A DNA stretch of 64,000 nucleotides from Nostoc sp. LPT (GTDB lineage Bacteria > Cyanobacteriota > Cyanobacteriia > Cyanobacteriales > Nostocaceae), in NCBI RefSeq assembly GCF_017115165.1, contig NZ_JABXKF010000031.1, positions 43,081-107,080 of the forward strand, read 5' to 3'. The notes below the pieces were generated by a model. The model was not told the DNA's origin. It searched no databases and saw nothing but the letters and a program-made list of their open reading frames with translations. The position numbers and the translations under genes are program-made. Below are positions 35,480-44,829 of the stretch, piece by piece. Positions within the stretch are counted from its first letter, which is position 1; the number at the start of each line of letters is the position of its first letter.

Positions 35480-36297
35480 TGGATAGTGCTGTAAACATGC
35501 TAACTATTCATATAATGGCTCATGATTTTTAAAGCACAAGTTAAGGTAATGTCTAGGATAGAGTATGCCTACATAACTTCTCAAATTCCGTTAATAAATA
35601 ACTACTAAGTGAGTAGTATGTTATGTCTTAAAAAGAGATGCCCTAATCCCCAAATTTCAACCTATCAATAAGTAACAGAGGTCAATAATTAATAAGACTG
35701 AATGATAGATTATACATTCGATAATTTAAACTGAATGATAGATTATACAGATAACATCCTAAAAGCTACTTAACACATAAATAAAATAAAATTTTCAGTT
35801 ATAAAAATAAATTTTTAGTGTGCTTCGTCTCATCTCCCTCTAGCCGATGCGATGGTAGCTGTTGTTACTATTGGTTTACTAGGCGGGTATTTCACTTTTG
35901 CAAATATACTTACTACCACAAGACGGAAGTCATGCATTCAAAAGTCAAAAGTCAAAAAGCTTAGAAGACAGGCTTTTGAACGATTTGAAATAGTTGCTTT
36001 ATTTACGCCGTGCTGTTTTACCCCACCCTAACCCTCCCCGTATGTATTGGGGAGGGAACTGGATTTCTTGTTTCTCCCCTTTCCAAGTTCTTGGGAATCA
36101 ACTAAATCATCAATATTATTGGGAGGGAACTGGATTTCTTGTTTCCCCCCAATCCATCGGGGGGATTAAGGGGGGTAATTCGACTGTGTGTACACCGTAG
36201 CCCCGAAAGGTCGAGAAACTTTGATTCTTGCTCCCCTTCCCTTGCAGGGAAGGGGCTGGGGGTTAGGTTTGAAAGTTTGAACAACTTTCATCAAACC
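35480..36297. other. Repeat-rich spacer upstream of the second tandem array
   Basis: No gene is seen. It holds a duplicated AATGATAGATTATACA (35701-35716, 35733-35748), a degenerate copy of the CTAGTAC element (35911-36020), two GGGAGGGAACTGGATTTCTTG blocks of about 20 bp (36050-36070, 36120-36140), CCCCCAATCCATCGGGGGG, and one end of the TGTGTACACCGTAG family (36188-36202) next to CCGAAAGGTCGAG and a CCTTCCCTTGCAGGGAAGG hairpin (36235-36253). Confidence 0.6.
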
Positions 36298-36474
36298 AGC
36301 TTTTGCGACTTCAAAACTAGCTTTTGCGACTTCAAAACCAGCTTTTGCAACTTCAAAACCAGCTTTTGCGACTTTAAAACTAGCTTTTGCAACTTCAAAA
36401 CCAGCTTTTGCGACTTGTAAACTTGCTTTTGCAACTTCAAAACCAGCTTTTGCGACTTGTAAACTTGCTTTTCT
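36298..36474. repeat. Second 21-bp tandem array, 8 units plus a partial
   Basis: Units start at 36298 and every 21 bp to 36466; core AGCTTTTGCGACTTCAAAAC with variants GCAACTTC and GCGACTTG. The sequence differs from the 3315 array but has the same 21-bp period. On the minus strand it reads as 7-residue AKAGFEV repeats, a possible coiled coil, but no proper start or ribosome site is present. Confidence 0.93.
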
Positions 36475-36654
36475 CAACGAATTTCAGCAAATATACCTGC
36501 ATCTATCTAGTTGGCTAATGCCATCCAATGCTTTTATAATTCTGTAACTTCACTGTGGCTGGTGCATCTGCTTATTGCGTATTTTGATGATATATAAATA
36601 ACTCAGTGTGTAAGATCGGGGTTATTTATAAATTAATCCAAACAGGAAAACTAT

Positions 36655-37023
36655 ATGACGCAACGGAAACGAAACTCCATCGCACTGACCAAAGCTGAAC
36701 GACGCATTGAAGGAATGCAGACAATTAACCCTGAGTTAGACTTTAGTAATGGGTTTTCAATTGCTACTTACAACACTAAAGTAATTGAATTACGAGAAAA
36801 GCTAGCCGCTTATAATCAAGCACAAACAATAGTAGATAAGACACACAATGCATTAATAGAAACAGAACGAGAGTTGAATACTTATTCTGAGCAAATGCTG
36901 TTAAATGTTGCATCTCGCTATGGCAAAAATAGTGATGAGTATGAGATGGCTGGTGGAACACGCAGGTCAGACCGCAAGAAACCACGCCCAGTAGTAAACC
37001 AAACAGTGATATCAGTGAAGTAA
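36655..37023 (+). CDS. Hypothetical protein, 122 aa
   Basis: The protein is soluble and basic at both ends. Residues 40-90 are helical with heptad-like spacing (KVIELREKLAAYNQAQTIVDK), so a coiled coil is likely. The end KNSDEYEMAGGTRRSDRKKP is unusual and conserved-looking; I recall similar short proteins in Nostoc without known function. It stands alone between spacers. Start ATG preceded by AGGAAA. Confidence 0.65.
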   Translation: MTQRKRNSIALTKAERRIEGMQTINPELDFSNGFSIATYNTKVIELREKLAAYNQAQTIVDKTHNALIETERELNTYSEQMLLNVASRYGKNSDEYEMAGGTRRSDRKKPRPVVNQTVISVK

Positions 37024-37131
37024 TTGTTTGGACTCGCTGCTTCTTTAGATAAGGGTGCGTTGACCTTTGTGACAACGCACCATTAAAATTAATATAAAGC
37101 TAATCAAACTCTTTTTTACAATAAAGCCCTA

Positions 37132-37695
37132 ATGCTACAAACCCCATCTAAATCGATAACTTTAGATGAGTTTCTCAAGCTACCAGAAACAGAACCTGCT
37201 AGCGAATATATTGATGGGCGAATCATCCAGAAACCAAAGCCACAGGGTAAGCACAGCACAATTCAAACCGAGTTTTCTACTACTGTCAATGTAATTCTTA
37301 AACCTCAACAGATTGCACGAGCATTTTCAGAATTACGTTGCACATTTGATGGACGCTCAATAATTCCAGATGTGTCTGTGTTTACTTGGGGTAGAATTCC
37401 CCGCGACGAAAAAGGCGAGGTTGCTAATACCTTTTTAATAGCTCCTGACTGGACAATTAAGATTCTCTCACCTGACCAAAGTCAAACAAAAGTCACCAAA
37501 AATATTTTGCGTTGCCTCAATTTTGGCACTCAAATGGGTTGGTTAATTGACCCAAATGAGCAAACAGTGTTTGTTTATCTTTCCAAGCAGCAACCACAAG
37601 TATTTGATGAACCACAGCAAAAACTTCCTGTTCCATCTTTTGCTAATGAGTTAAATCTGAGCGTGGCGTCTGTTTTTGGCTGGTTATTAGAGTAA
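37132..37695 (+). CDS. Uma2-family putative endonuclease
   Basis: The 187-residue protein has the restriction-endonuclease-like fold of the DUF820/Uma2 family, widely expanded in cyanobacteria. Family marks: SITLDEFLKLPETEPASEYIDGRI, RCTFDGRSIIPDVSVF (catalytic-type Asp), IKILSPDQSQTKVTKNILRCLNFG and GWLIDPNEQTVFVY. The last block usually reads EVLSP with Glu; here it is KILSP, so one acidic residue may be missing. No partner is adjacent. Confidence 0.88.
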   Translation: MLQTPSKSITLDEFLKLPETEPASEYIDGRIIQKPKPQGKHSTIQTEFSTTVNVILKPQQIARAFSELRCTFDGRSIIPDVSVFTWGRIPRDEKGEVANTFLIAPDWTIKILSPDQSQTKVTKNILRCLNFGTQMGWLIDPNEQTVFVYLSKQQPQVFDEPQQKLPVPSFANELNLSVASVFGWLLE

Positions 37696-37765
37696 TATTG
37701 TGACAGATTTGGTCGTGATGTTTGATGGCGATCGCATTCCTCACTAGGATGCATAGGAAAACGTC

Positions 37766-37869
37766 CTAGTACCGCAAGGCGAAAGTCAAAAGTCAAAAGT
37801 CAAAAGTATTATGGAATAAGCTCTTTAGGGATTTTAAATGGTTGCTCTATTTACGCCGTGGCGTACTAG
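37766..37869. mobile_element. MITE-like element, copy A (ends CTAGTAC)
   Basis: The element begins CTAGTACCGCAAGGCGAAAG and ends ATTTACGCCGTGGCGTACTAG-like, with inverted 7-mers CTAGTAC (37766-37772) and GTACTAG (37863-37869). Four AAGTCAA-type short repeats lie inside (37784-37807). Related copies are at 38921-39103 and, degraded, at 35911-36020. Confidence 0.75.
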
Positions 37870-37895
37870 CTTGTCGCTGCTACAATTTTTTTATT

Positions 37896-38393
37896 CTACT
37901 GTGTTAGAATTTGTACCAATAACTCTGGTGCAATCCGAAACCCCGCTTTACTTATCAATTCATCAATCACAGGCTGCAACGATTCCAGTTCACCCGATTG
38001 TTTTGCACGTAGCAAAACCCCCAAAATTCCTGTTACTTTTAATCCCAGAGATTTAGCAACTTTTCTGCCTTCGCGTTCATCCAGAAGTGTCAAATCTGCC
38101 TTAAGTTCAACCGCAAGAGCGATCGCTTCAGATTCTCCTTTGTCCAATGTTTGCTTTAAGAGTTGTACAAGTGGTTCATTAGTCACCTCTCGACTTTGAA
38201 TCCATCCGGCTGAAATCGCCTCACGAATTGCTTGAGAACCAGGTCGCTGTTCACTAATTTTCAACTCATTTAGTACAGCAATTGGAATCAGAATCTCATC
38301 AAATTGCTGGTGCAAAAGGATAAGACGATCAATAATTGCCAAATTTAGAATCGGTGAAGTATTACTCACCACGGGCATAAGCCAAGTCATCAT
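37896..38393 (-). CDS. DUF3368 PIN-like toxin
   Basis: The 165-residue protein is of the DUF3368 type, a PIN-domain-like nuclease group. Marks: VVSNTSPILNLAIIDRL at the start, the middle LDKGESEAIALAVEL with Glu-Glu, and ADLTLLDEREGRKVAKSLGLKVTGILGVLL. It overlaps the upstream UPF0175 gene by 32 bp, the standard pairing. I infer a type II toxin-antitoxin pair with this protein as the toxin. Confidence 0.9.
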   Translation of the reverse strand: MMTWLMPVVSNTSPILNLAIIDRLILLHQQFDEILIPIAVLNELKISEQRPGSQAIREAISAGWIQSREVTNEPLVQLLKQTLDKGESEAIALAVELKADLTLLDEREGRKVAKSLGLKVTGILGVLLRAKQSGELESLQPVIDELISKAGFRIAPELLVQILTQ

Positions 38394-38616
38394 CTAATTC
38401 TTCAAAACCATAATGCCGCACTACTTGACGACGAGCAAGCAATTGTCCGAATTCATATTTATCCATCTCAGCAAGTTCTCGTGCTTTACCAAAAGGGAGA
38501 ATTTCTTGTGTGTACAGAGCGATCGCCAATTCTCGACGTAGTTCTTGTTCAATACGCTGCTCTGGTAAACGAAGAGCTTGCAAAATAGAGTCAGATATCT
38601 CAATCTGTAATCCCAT
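38362..38616 (-). CDS. UPF0175-family antitoxin-like protein
   Basis: The 84-residue protein matches UPF0175: LRRELAIALYTQEILPFGKARELAEMDKYEFGQLLARR is the family helix-turn-helix core, expected to bind the operon DNA. The C-terminal DDDLAYARGE would contact the toxin. It lies upstream of and overlapping the DUF3368 gene, consistent with antitoxin-first order. Confidence 0.9.
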   Translation of the reverse strand: MGLQIEISDSILQALRLPEQRIEQELRRELAIALYTQEILPFGKARELAEMDKYEFGQLLARRQVVRHYGFEELDDDLAYARGE

Positions 38617-38711
38617 TATCTTTAGAATGATTAATAGTTTATCTGTTATTGCGATCGTACATTGAATGCACCCGAACTAAACTTGGTTATAGTTGGGGAT
38701 TGGAGGTTCTT

Positions 38712-38924
38712 GTGATTGAGCCAGACTTTAGCAGCATGAGCAAAACCGAGTTAAGAGCCTTTGTCATTGCTCACGCCGACAACAAAGCAGCGTTTCGTGC
38801 TTTTGTTGACCGCTTTACATCTGAAGCGTCTCCAGAGACTTTTGACATCCCAAAATCAAATGCTGAGATTGAAGAAGTTGAAATTTTGATTAAACAAAAA
38901 TTAGAACAATTAAAAATGAGCTAG
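38712..38924 (+). CDS. Small conserved protein (DUF6887-like)
   Basis: I choose GTG 38712, preceded by GGAGG at 38702-38706; an upstream ATG at 38649 would add 21 unlikely residues. The 70-residue product IEPDFSSMSKTELRAFVIAH, followed by AAFRAFVDRF, looks like the small DUF6887 proteins of cyanobacteria, of unknown role and often paired with a second small gene not seen here. The stop TAG is part of the CTAGTAC end of the adjoining repeat element. Confidence 0.7.
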   Translation: MIEPDFSSMSKTELRAFVIAHADNKAAFRAFVDRFTSEASPETFDIPKSNAEIEEVEILIKQKLEQLKMS

Positions 38925-39103
38925 TACCGCAAGGCGGAAGTCAAAAGTCAAAAGAATTGTATTCCAAGCTCTTGCGCCATTTGAAATGGTGAGGCAGTCC
39001 GGTCTTGGGGGTTCCCCCCATGAGGAACTGCTGTTAGCGCAGCGTTAGCGAGCCTGCGAGCGTCACCCGAAGGGGTATGTTTATTTGCGCCATGTTGTAC
39101 TAG
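38921..39103. mobile_element. MITE-like element, copy B, with a nested repeat
   Basis: It begins CTAGTACCGCAAGGCGGAAG and ends TTGTACTAG (39095-39103). It is about 80 bp longer than copy A because a GCTGTTAGCGCAGCGTTAGC block with flanks (about 38992-39078) lies inside; the same block occurs at 3177-3227. Its first bases supply the stop codon of the gene ending at 38924. Confidence 0.72.
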
Positions 39104-39283
39104 ATTTTAGAAGTTTCTTTTAAATGTCGCAGAATTAATTGAGTCGAACAACTGTTCGGTTTTGCAACCTACCAAGCTATCCTACTCGATTTGATTTTCG
39201 GAGGTTGTCGCCTTCCTCGCTGGTTCAGGTCTGGACTCGCTGATGTACGCTCGATAAATCCCCACTTATCAACTCTGACTTTG

Positions 39284-39423
39284 GGGAGTAATCACGCCAC
39301 AGCCACCGCCACCACGCGAAAACCAACATTGTTATTACGATTCGCGCGCGCGTTCCTATTGCGATTGGCAGAACGGCAATTCCTGGCATTGTTGATCCAA
39401 CTACCGCCACCCAGCAGCTAAAA
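39284..39423 (-). pseudogene. Remnant of a formylglycine-enzyme-like domain (C-terminal end)
   Basis: On the minus strand a frame reads GGGSWINNARNCRSANRNRN, then [12 protein letters not shown] and stop. This matches the last 37 residues of the caspase-FGE protein encoded just upstream ([20 protein letters not shown]). Everything before GGSW is missing. It is a dead tail copy about 200 bp beyond the intact gene's end, pointing to a tandem duplication followed by deletion. Confidence 0.8.
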
Positions 39424-39617
39424 TCGACCTGCCCCATGCTCAAATTCTCAAACTAAGTGAGAAATTTGATTAAATGTAATGTATAATAGTTTTGATATCA
39501 ATACACCAATTTTAGAAAAAATTTTTTTGATCCGCCTGTGGCGGCGAGGCAAAAAGAAGGGAAAAGAAAAAAAAGTGCAGAGGGCAAAAGGGGAAGAGTG
39601 TAAAGAGCAAGGAATCC

Positions 39618-41585
39618 TCATCCCACAGCCACCGCCACCACGCGAAAACCAATATTGCTGTCACGATTCGCGCGCGCGTACTCATCGCGATTGGCAGAAC
39701 GGCAACCCCTGGCACCGTCGATCCAACTACCGCCACGCACCACCTTTTCGTCATTCTTTTTACCAGTCAGCCACGCACTACCATCTTTTGGCGCGTCTAT
39801 GTAATTATTATACACATCTTCACACCATTCCCATACATTACCATGCATATCGTATAAATCGAAAGAGTTAGGCGGAAATTTTCCTACATCTATTGTTTGT
39901 TTACGATATTCGCCCTTTGGTGCAGAAGCATAAGGATAGTTACCGTTGTAGTTAACTAAATCTGTGGTTATCGTTTCACCAAAATAAAACGGTGTAGTTG
40001 TTCCTGCACGACAAGCATATTCCCATTCAGCTTCACTGGGTAGCCTATAGGTTTTTCCTGTCTTCTGACTCAACTTTTTACAAAACTCTACCGCCTCATC
40101 CCAAGTAACTTGTTCTATAGGTCGTTTCTCACCTTTGAAGTTAGAAGGATTACTGCTCATAATTGCTTGATACTGTGCCTGGGTAACTGCATATTTCCCC
40201 ATGAAGAACCCAGGCACTTTTACCTGATGCTGTGGACTTTCATCTTTATCTCTCCCTGCTTCTCCTTCCGGCGAACCCATCATAAAGGTTCCCCCTCGTA
40301 TCTGCACCATTTCCAGGGTGATACCATTTCCTAAGTTTTCAATGAAATATTTCGCTTCACGATTGCTACGGTTGGTGATGTTTCCCTTTGCATCCACCGT
40401 GACAACTTCAAATTGAAAGCTTTTTAGGCTAATTGCTTCAGTCGTGTGGGAGGTGCTGCTTTCTCCTGAGTTAGGTAATATTAGGTTTGATGGCGAAGAA
40501 GGTGTTGAAGATGTTGGAGTTGTAAATGTTGAAAATTGTCCCGCACCAGAAGCCTGAGTATTATTAATCGGGGATGGCTTAGAAGATGGAATTTGAGGAG
40601 GTTTACTTATAGGTGTATTTGTAACTGACTTAGATGCTTGTGGAATTGTTTGCTGAGGTAAATCAGGATTTGCAGAATTATTTCGCAACCGGTCAATTCT
40701 TTGTAAACTTCCCACCGCCTCGATGATATCTTGCCCTGAAGGCGCAGCTAAATACCGAATCCATAATTGCTCTGCTAAATTTAAATCCCTATTTACTTCT
40801 GCTTGGTAAGCATGATTTTTTAAGGTGGTGATATCCGGTAGAGTTGCATATCGTGGCATAAGTATTAGGTGATATTTATTCACAGGTTCAGCAATCACAT
40901 AAGGCGTTTGCTCTGTATTCTTATACTGGCGAACCAGTTCAGGTACACGAAACTTAAGATATTGATCTAAGCGTTCAACGGTGGCGCATTTACCTTCAAT
41001 TCCTAATCCTTCTAGTAGTGCAGTAGTAAAAGCACCTTTTTCTAAAGCATTAATTTCATAAGAATACTCCTGTGGGCTACAGGAAAATATGCTGATAACT
41101 CCTTGTTGACGTGCTTTTTCTGCGGTTTCTCGCCCAATTCCTTCACCTGTTTTTTCGCCTTCATTGCGACAAGCGTCCAGAATTAGGACAACATTATCAG
41201 CACCACAGCGACGCAAACGTTCAGTCACAAAGTTAATAGGAATCGCTGTTTCAATATCTCCTAGCTTGCCATCACTAGGCATGAGATAATCACGTTCAGC
41301 ATGGCGTATTCCATGACCACTGAAGAAAAACCAAAAATTATCACCTGCACCCATGAAGGGTTTGTTAAATAACTCCAGCAACACTTCCCGTAAGTTAGCA
41401 CGGTTGGGACAAGTCGATTTACCGCCAACATCAGGGGAGTCATCGGAGAAGAAGAAAATCTGCTCAAATCCGGCTTCATTGCCCAGAAACTCTTGCATCA
41501 ACTGTGCATCCCGCTTGGCATAGTTTAGCGGTTGCAGAGAATCATACTGGTTAATTCCGATCGCGATCGCCCAATTTTTTGCCAT
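39618..41585 (-). CDS. Caspase-like (C14) protease fused to a formylglycine-generating-enzyme-like domain
   Basis: Residues 3-245 form a metacaspase/caspase domain with His91 (FFSGHG) and Cys139 (LDACRN). Residues 250-300 are helical, 300-390 are a Ser/Pro/Thr-rich linker, and about 425-655 are an FGE-sulfatase (SUMF1-type) domain: [50 protein letters not shown] and [20 protein letters not shown]-like domains in such fusions are thought to bind partners rather than make formylglycine. It follows the Pepco-like gene by 1 bp. I infer a conflict or cell-death effector. Confidence 0.92.
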   Translation of the reverse strand: MAKNWAIAIGINQYDSLQPLNYAKRDAQLMQEFLGNEAGFEQIFFFSDDSPDVGGKSTCPNRANLREVLLELFNKPFMGAGDNFWFFFSGHGIRHAERDYLMPSDGKLGDIETAIPINFVTERLRRCGADNVVLILDACRNEGEKTGEGIGRETAEKARQQGVISIFSCSPQEYSYEINALEKGAFTTALLEGLGIEGKCATVERLDQYLKFRVPELVRQYKNTEQTPYVIAEPVNKYHLILMPRYATLPDITTLKNHAYQAEVNRDLNLAEQLWIRYLAAPSGQDIIEAVGSLQRIDRLRNNSANPDLPQQTIPQASKSVTNTPISKPPQIPSSKPSPINNTQASGAGQFSTFTTPTSSTPSSPSNLILPNSGESSTSHTTEAISLKSFQFEVVTVDAKGNITNRSNREAKYFIENLGNGITLEMVQIRGGTFMMGSPEGEAGRDKDESPQHQVKVPGFFMGKYAVTQAQYQAIMSSNPSNFKGEKRPIEQVTWDEAVEFCKKLSQKTGKTYRLPSEAEWEYACRAGTTTPFYFGETITTDLVNYNGNYPYASAPKGEYRKQTIDVGKFPPNSFDLYDMHGNVWEWCEDVYNNYIDAPKDGSAWLTGKKNDEKVVRGGSWIDGARGCRSANRDEYARANRDSNIGFRVVAVAVG

Positions 41586-41586
41586 C

Positions 41587-41982
41587 TCACTGTGATTCTT
41601 GACGCTTGAACTTCAGCTTAATCGCTCCTTTGCTCCCAGCTTTGACACCACTGCCAATTAATTTAACTTCTCCTTCGGCACTAATTTCCACCGACAGCTC
41701 AATTTCATCTAGCTGCATCCTGGAGTTGATTTTTGCTTGCTGTTCAGCTTGACTAAACAAACTTCCGACTACTTTGAGAAAGTGAGTCATATTTTGCTCT
41801 AATTTTTGAGGGCTAACTTGAACGGCATCTCCTACCCCTTTGCTACCAGTGCTTTCCCTGATAGCTTCGTCTCCCCAACCGCGTGTATTCGTACTGCCGC
41901 CTTTAGCACCATCAGGAATCGATATTTGAGGGGTATCATCCGTCACAATCCAAATGCGATCGTCTTGGGGTGTTTCTGACAT
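41587..41982 (-). CDS. Pepco-like partner of the caspase protein
   Basis: The 131-residue protein has an acidic start, a linker with Gly/Ser, and the C-terminal strand-rich part [20 protein letters not shown], followed by [10 protein letters not shown], which resembles the small Pepco/trypsin-co-occurring domains found beside protease effectors. It lies 1 bp upstream of the caspase gene and must be co-translated. Likely a recruiter or inhibitor of the protease; the family call is from memory. Confidence 0.75.
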   Translation of the reverse strand: MSETPQDDRIWIVTDDTPQISIPDGAKGGSTNTRGWGDEAIRESTGSKGVGDAVQVSPQKLEQNMTHFLKVVGSLFSQAEQQAKINSRMQLDEIELSVEISAEGEVKLIGSGVKAGSKGAIKLKFKRQESQ

Positions 41983-42205
41983 ATTACTTTAAATATTTAC
42001 ATTAAATCTTCCCACATTATAGATACAACGGTAGAGAGAGCGATTCCGATTACTAAGAAATTTCACTGAGCATCTTAGACATCGCACTCAAATTATCTCA
42101 GATTAGGTGCGATCGCTTTCTCTAAGTAGTCCAATCAAAAATCTAAATATCTGTAATCCAGTCTTAAGTACAATTATTTGATAACTTTCAGTGCGTTTAC
42201 AACCC

Positions 42206-43078
42206 ATGATCAAACCCGCCGATGTCAGCACCAAACGCTTAATCAGCCTTGCACCTGATAACTGGGTAAAATGGGTAACGCAAATCCCTGATATTGTTGC
42301 TGGCGAAATTCTCAACTCAGAATTTCAGTGGATAAGTCGAGAAAGTGATGTTTTAATCCGTGTTGAAAGCCCCCAGTATGGAAAATTTCTCGTTCTTAAC
42401 GAATTACAACTACGCTATAAACCAGAAATGCCCCGCAGGATGCGTGCTTATGCAGCACTTGCAGAAGAAAAATATAATTTGCCAACGTATCCAGTACTAA
42501 TTAATATCCTCAAGGCAAGTGATGCTGAAATACCGACAAGTTATGCATTAAATATAGCTGGTTTACGTGCTATTCAAGATTACCGTGTCATTAATCTGTG
42601 GGAAGTTGATGTAAACATTGCCTTTGCACAACCATTACCATCACTACTTCCATTTGTACCCATTCTCAAAGGAGGTGATAACGAGTCTACAATTCGAGAT
42701 GCATTGCGAATATTACGTGCAGATGAACAATTGAATCAACTAGAAACAGTATTAGGATTTTTTGCTACCTTTGTATTAGATAGTGCAATAGTTCAACAAA
42801 TTCTGAGGTGGGATATGGCACTTTTAGAGCAGTCGCCTTGGTATCAAGAAATTTTTAGCAAAGGGGAAGAACGCGGAGAACTGCGAGGAAGAAAGGAGGA
42901 ATTATATTCAGGGATTGAATTGGCATTAGAAATTAAGTTTGGCAATCAAGGTTTAGAATTGATGCCGATAATCTCTCAAATTACAGATTTCCAGAAATTA
43001 AAAGCAATTCAACAGGCAATTAAAACTGTAAATACAGTCAATGAATTACAGCAAATTTTGTCAACCAACTTGACATGA
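42206..43078 (+). CDS. Rpn-family recombination-promoting nuclease/putative transposase
   Basis: The protein (290 residues from ATG 42206; GTG or similar at 42191 is an alternative) resembles cyanobacterial Rpn/PD-(D/E)xK proteins: RESDVLIRVESPQYGKFLVLNELQLRY has the D...ExQ nuclease core, followed by PTYPVLINIL. The C-terminal 60 residues are charged (SKGEERGELRGRKEELYSG) and end with a DUF4351-like helix. Such genes are numerous in cyanobacteria. No partner is adjacent. Confidence 0.85.
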   Translation: MIKPADVSTKRLISLAPDNWVKWVTQIPDIVAGEILNSEFQWISRESDVLIRVESPQYGKFLVLNELQLRYKPEMPRRMRAYAALAEEKYNLPTYPVLINILKASDAEIPTSYALNIAGLRAIQDYRVINLWEVDVNIAFAQPLPSLLPFVPILKGGDNESTIRDALRILRADEQLNQLETVLGFFATFVLDSAIVQQILRWDMALLEQSPWYQEIFSKGEERGELRGRKEELYSGIELALEIKFGNQGLELMPIISQITDFQKLKAIQQAIKTVNTVNELQQILSTNLT

Positions 43079-43091
43079 AACACCAAAAACA

Positions 43092-43121
43092 TAACCCCTC
43101 TCCGCCACCGGAAAGGGGTTA
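43092..43121. terminator. Hairpin between convergent genes rpn-like and ndhJ
   Basis: Arms TAACCCCT and AAGGGGTTA surround a 13-base loop. No long T tract follows, but its place between two convergent genes fits a bidirectional terminator. Confidence 0.5.
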
Positions 43122-43185
43122 ATCACTGCCGAAACTCAGCACTAAATTGTACAGACGCGATTCATCACGCTCTATTCAGCAATCT

Positions 43186-43746
43186 CTAATAAGCATCTTG
43201 CAACTCGTAGAAATCAGGCGAGATGTAATCCTTCCGCAAAGGCCAACCCACCCAATCTTCCGGCATCAAAAGCCGCTTGAGATTTGGGTGTCCTTCGTAG
43301 ATAATGCCGAACATATCGTAAGACTCGCGCTCTTGCCAATCTGCGGTCTTCCAAATCCAGTATACAGAAGGCACTACGGGATTTTCCCGTGGTAAGAACA
43401 CTTTCACTCGGACTTCTTCGGGGCGATCGCTATTATCACCCACTTTAATCAAGTGATACATACTCACTAATTCTTGTCCTGGGCCAAGGTCAATACCACC
43501 TTGACACTGGAGATAATTAAACCCATAAGCATAAAGGGCTGTAGCAGTAGGAAGCAAGAAATCTGCCGCCACCTTAATTATCTCTACACCATTCTTATCT
43601 GGTGCTAAAAACTCATGGTCAAAGCCATTTTCCGTTAACCACTGGGAAACTTTACCCGCTTGTACCAATGACTCTTCTTTGGCTGCTGGTACTGGTTTAG
43701 ACTCTTCTTCGTCTGCTGGTACTGGTTTAGATTCTTCTTCAGGCAC
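43186..43746 (-). CDS. ndhJ: NAD(P)H-quinone oxidoreductase subunit J
   Basis: NdhJ is a peripheral-arm subunit of the thylakoid NDH-1 complex, which takes electrons from ferredoxin in cyclic flow and respiration. Conserved [25 protein letters not shown] motif (here [16 protein letters not shown]) and [14 protein letters not shown] are present. The N-terminus has an acidic extension with a 10-residue unit [10 protein letters not shown] twice, made by a 30-bp duplication. Last gene of ndhC-ndhK-ndhJ, overlapping ndhK by 8 bp. Confidence 0.97.
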   Translation of the reverse strand: MPEEESKPVPADEEESKPVPAAKEESLVQAGKVSQWLTENGFDHEFLAPDKNGVEIIKVAADFLLPTATALYAYGFNYLQCQGGIDLGPGQELVSMYHLIKVGDNSDRPEEVRVKVFLPRENPVVPSVYWIWKTADWQERESYDMFGIIYEGHPNLKRLLMPEDWVGWPLRKDYISPDFYELQDAY

Positions 43747-44476
43747 GGGTTTGTTCCTCCTTTTGCGCCTTTTCTGTCAGCAGTGCAGGTGGTATTGGCA
43801 TACCGATCGCTTCCGCCAATTCCTTCGGTGGCACAGAGCGAGTTGCTGACTGCAAATACTTACCAGTTAAGATTTCCTCTACTGGCTTCAAATTATGAGT
43901 CGTGCTGTAGTAGCGGTGGGTTTGCTTAATTTTACCCCGCTCTTGCATCGACTCATTGGCGATTTTCTTCCGCAGCTTAATGATTGCGTCGATAATTGCT
44001 TCTGGACGGGGAGGACAACCAGGTAAGTACACATCCACAGGAATCAGTTTATCGACTCCGCGCACTGCTGTGGGAGAATCAACGCTGAACATCCCGCCAG
44101 TAATTGTGCAAGCTCCCATCGCAATTACATACTTCGGCTCTGGCATTTGTTCGTAAAGACGCACCAGTTGGGGAGCCATCTTCATCGTAATAGTCCCTGC
44201 CGTAATAATTAAATCGGCTTGGCGGGGGCTAGAACGGGGAATTAGCCCAAAACGGTCAAAGTCAAATCGGGAACCAATTAAAGCTGCAAACTCAATAAAG
44301 CAGCAAGCAGTACCAAATAACAACGGCCACAAACTAGAAAGCCGCGCCCAGTCGTAGAGATCGTCAACCGTCGTCAAAATGACGTTTTCTGAAAGGTCTT
44401 GAGTGATTGTAGTCCGTTCAATGGGGTTGATGATTCGTTCTTTGCCCTGGGTTGTTAAGTTAGAATTCAAGACCAT
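43739..44476 (-). CDS. ndhK: NAD(P)H-quinone oxidoreductase subunit K
   Basis: NdhK carries the N2 [4Fe-4S] cluster that passes electrons to plastoquinone. Cluster cysteines are in [19 protein letters not shown] and [10 protein letters not shown]. The 245-residue length is normal for cyanobacteria, including a C-terminal tail ([16 protein letters not shown]). It overlaps ndhC by 10 bp and ndhJ by 8 bp, so the three are translationally coupled. Confidence 0.98.
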   Translation of the reverse strand: MVLNSNLTTQGKERIINPIERTTITQDLSENVILTTVDDLYDWARLSSLWPLLFGTACCFIEFAALIGSRFDFDRFGLIPRSSPRQADLIITAGTITMKMAPQLVRLYEQMPEPKYVIAMGACTITGGMFSVDSPTAVRGVDKLIPVDVYLPGCPPRPEAIIDAIIKLRKKIANESMQERGKIKQTHRYYSTTHNLKPVEEILTGKYLQSATRSVPPKELAEAIGMPIPPALLTEKAQKEEQTRA

Positions 44477-44829
44477 TCCAAAGCTCCTTTACGCCATGCG
44501 TAAACTAAAGCGACTACAAGAATTGCAATAAAGACTAGCGCTTCAATAAATGCTAATAGCCCCAAACGGTGAAAAGCTACCGCCCAAGGATACAAGAATA
44601 CAGTCTCCACATCAAAGACGACGAAGACCAGAGCAAACATGTAGTAGCGGATGTTGAACTGAATCCAGGCTCCCCCGATGGGTTCCATACCAGATTCATA
44701 AGTAGTGCGACGTTCTGGGCTGTAACCACTGGGTCGTAGAAGCTTGGAAGCTGAGAGCGCTAAGGCAGGTACTAGGCTACAGATGATGAAGAAGCCTAGA
44801 AGGTACTCGTAACCGCTGAGGACAAACAC
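44467..44829 (-). CDS. ndhC: NAD(P)H-quinone oxidoreductase subunit 3
   Basis: NdhC is a membrane subunit of NDH-1 next to the quinone site. Three helices in 120 residues; the loop [20 protein letters not shown] is the highly conserved family marker. First gene of the ndhCKJ operon; the promoter must lie in 44830-45179, a spacer rich in short repeats. Confidence 0.98.
   Translation of the reverse strand: MFVLSGYEYLLGFFIICSLVPALALSASKLLRPSGYSPERRTTYESGMEPIGGAWIQFNIRYYMFALVFVVFDVETVFLYPWAVAFHRLGLLAFIEALVFIAILVVALVYAWRKGALEWS

Noticed and set aside
3315..36474. CRISPR array
   Set aside because: The tandem arrays have no spacers between units, and no cas genes are in the window.
36139..36477. 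Open frames across the second 21-bp array, including a heptad-repeat frame on the minus strand
   Set aside because: Same cause. The coiled-coil pattern is tempting, but the frame begins inside the array and ends in spacer repeats.
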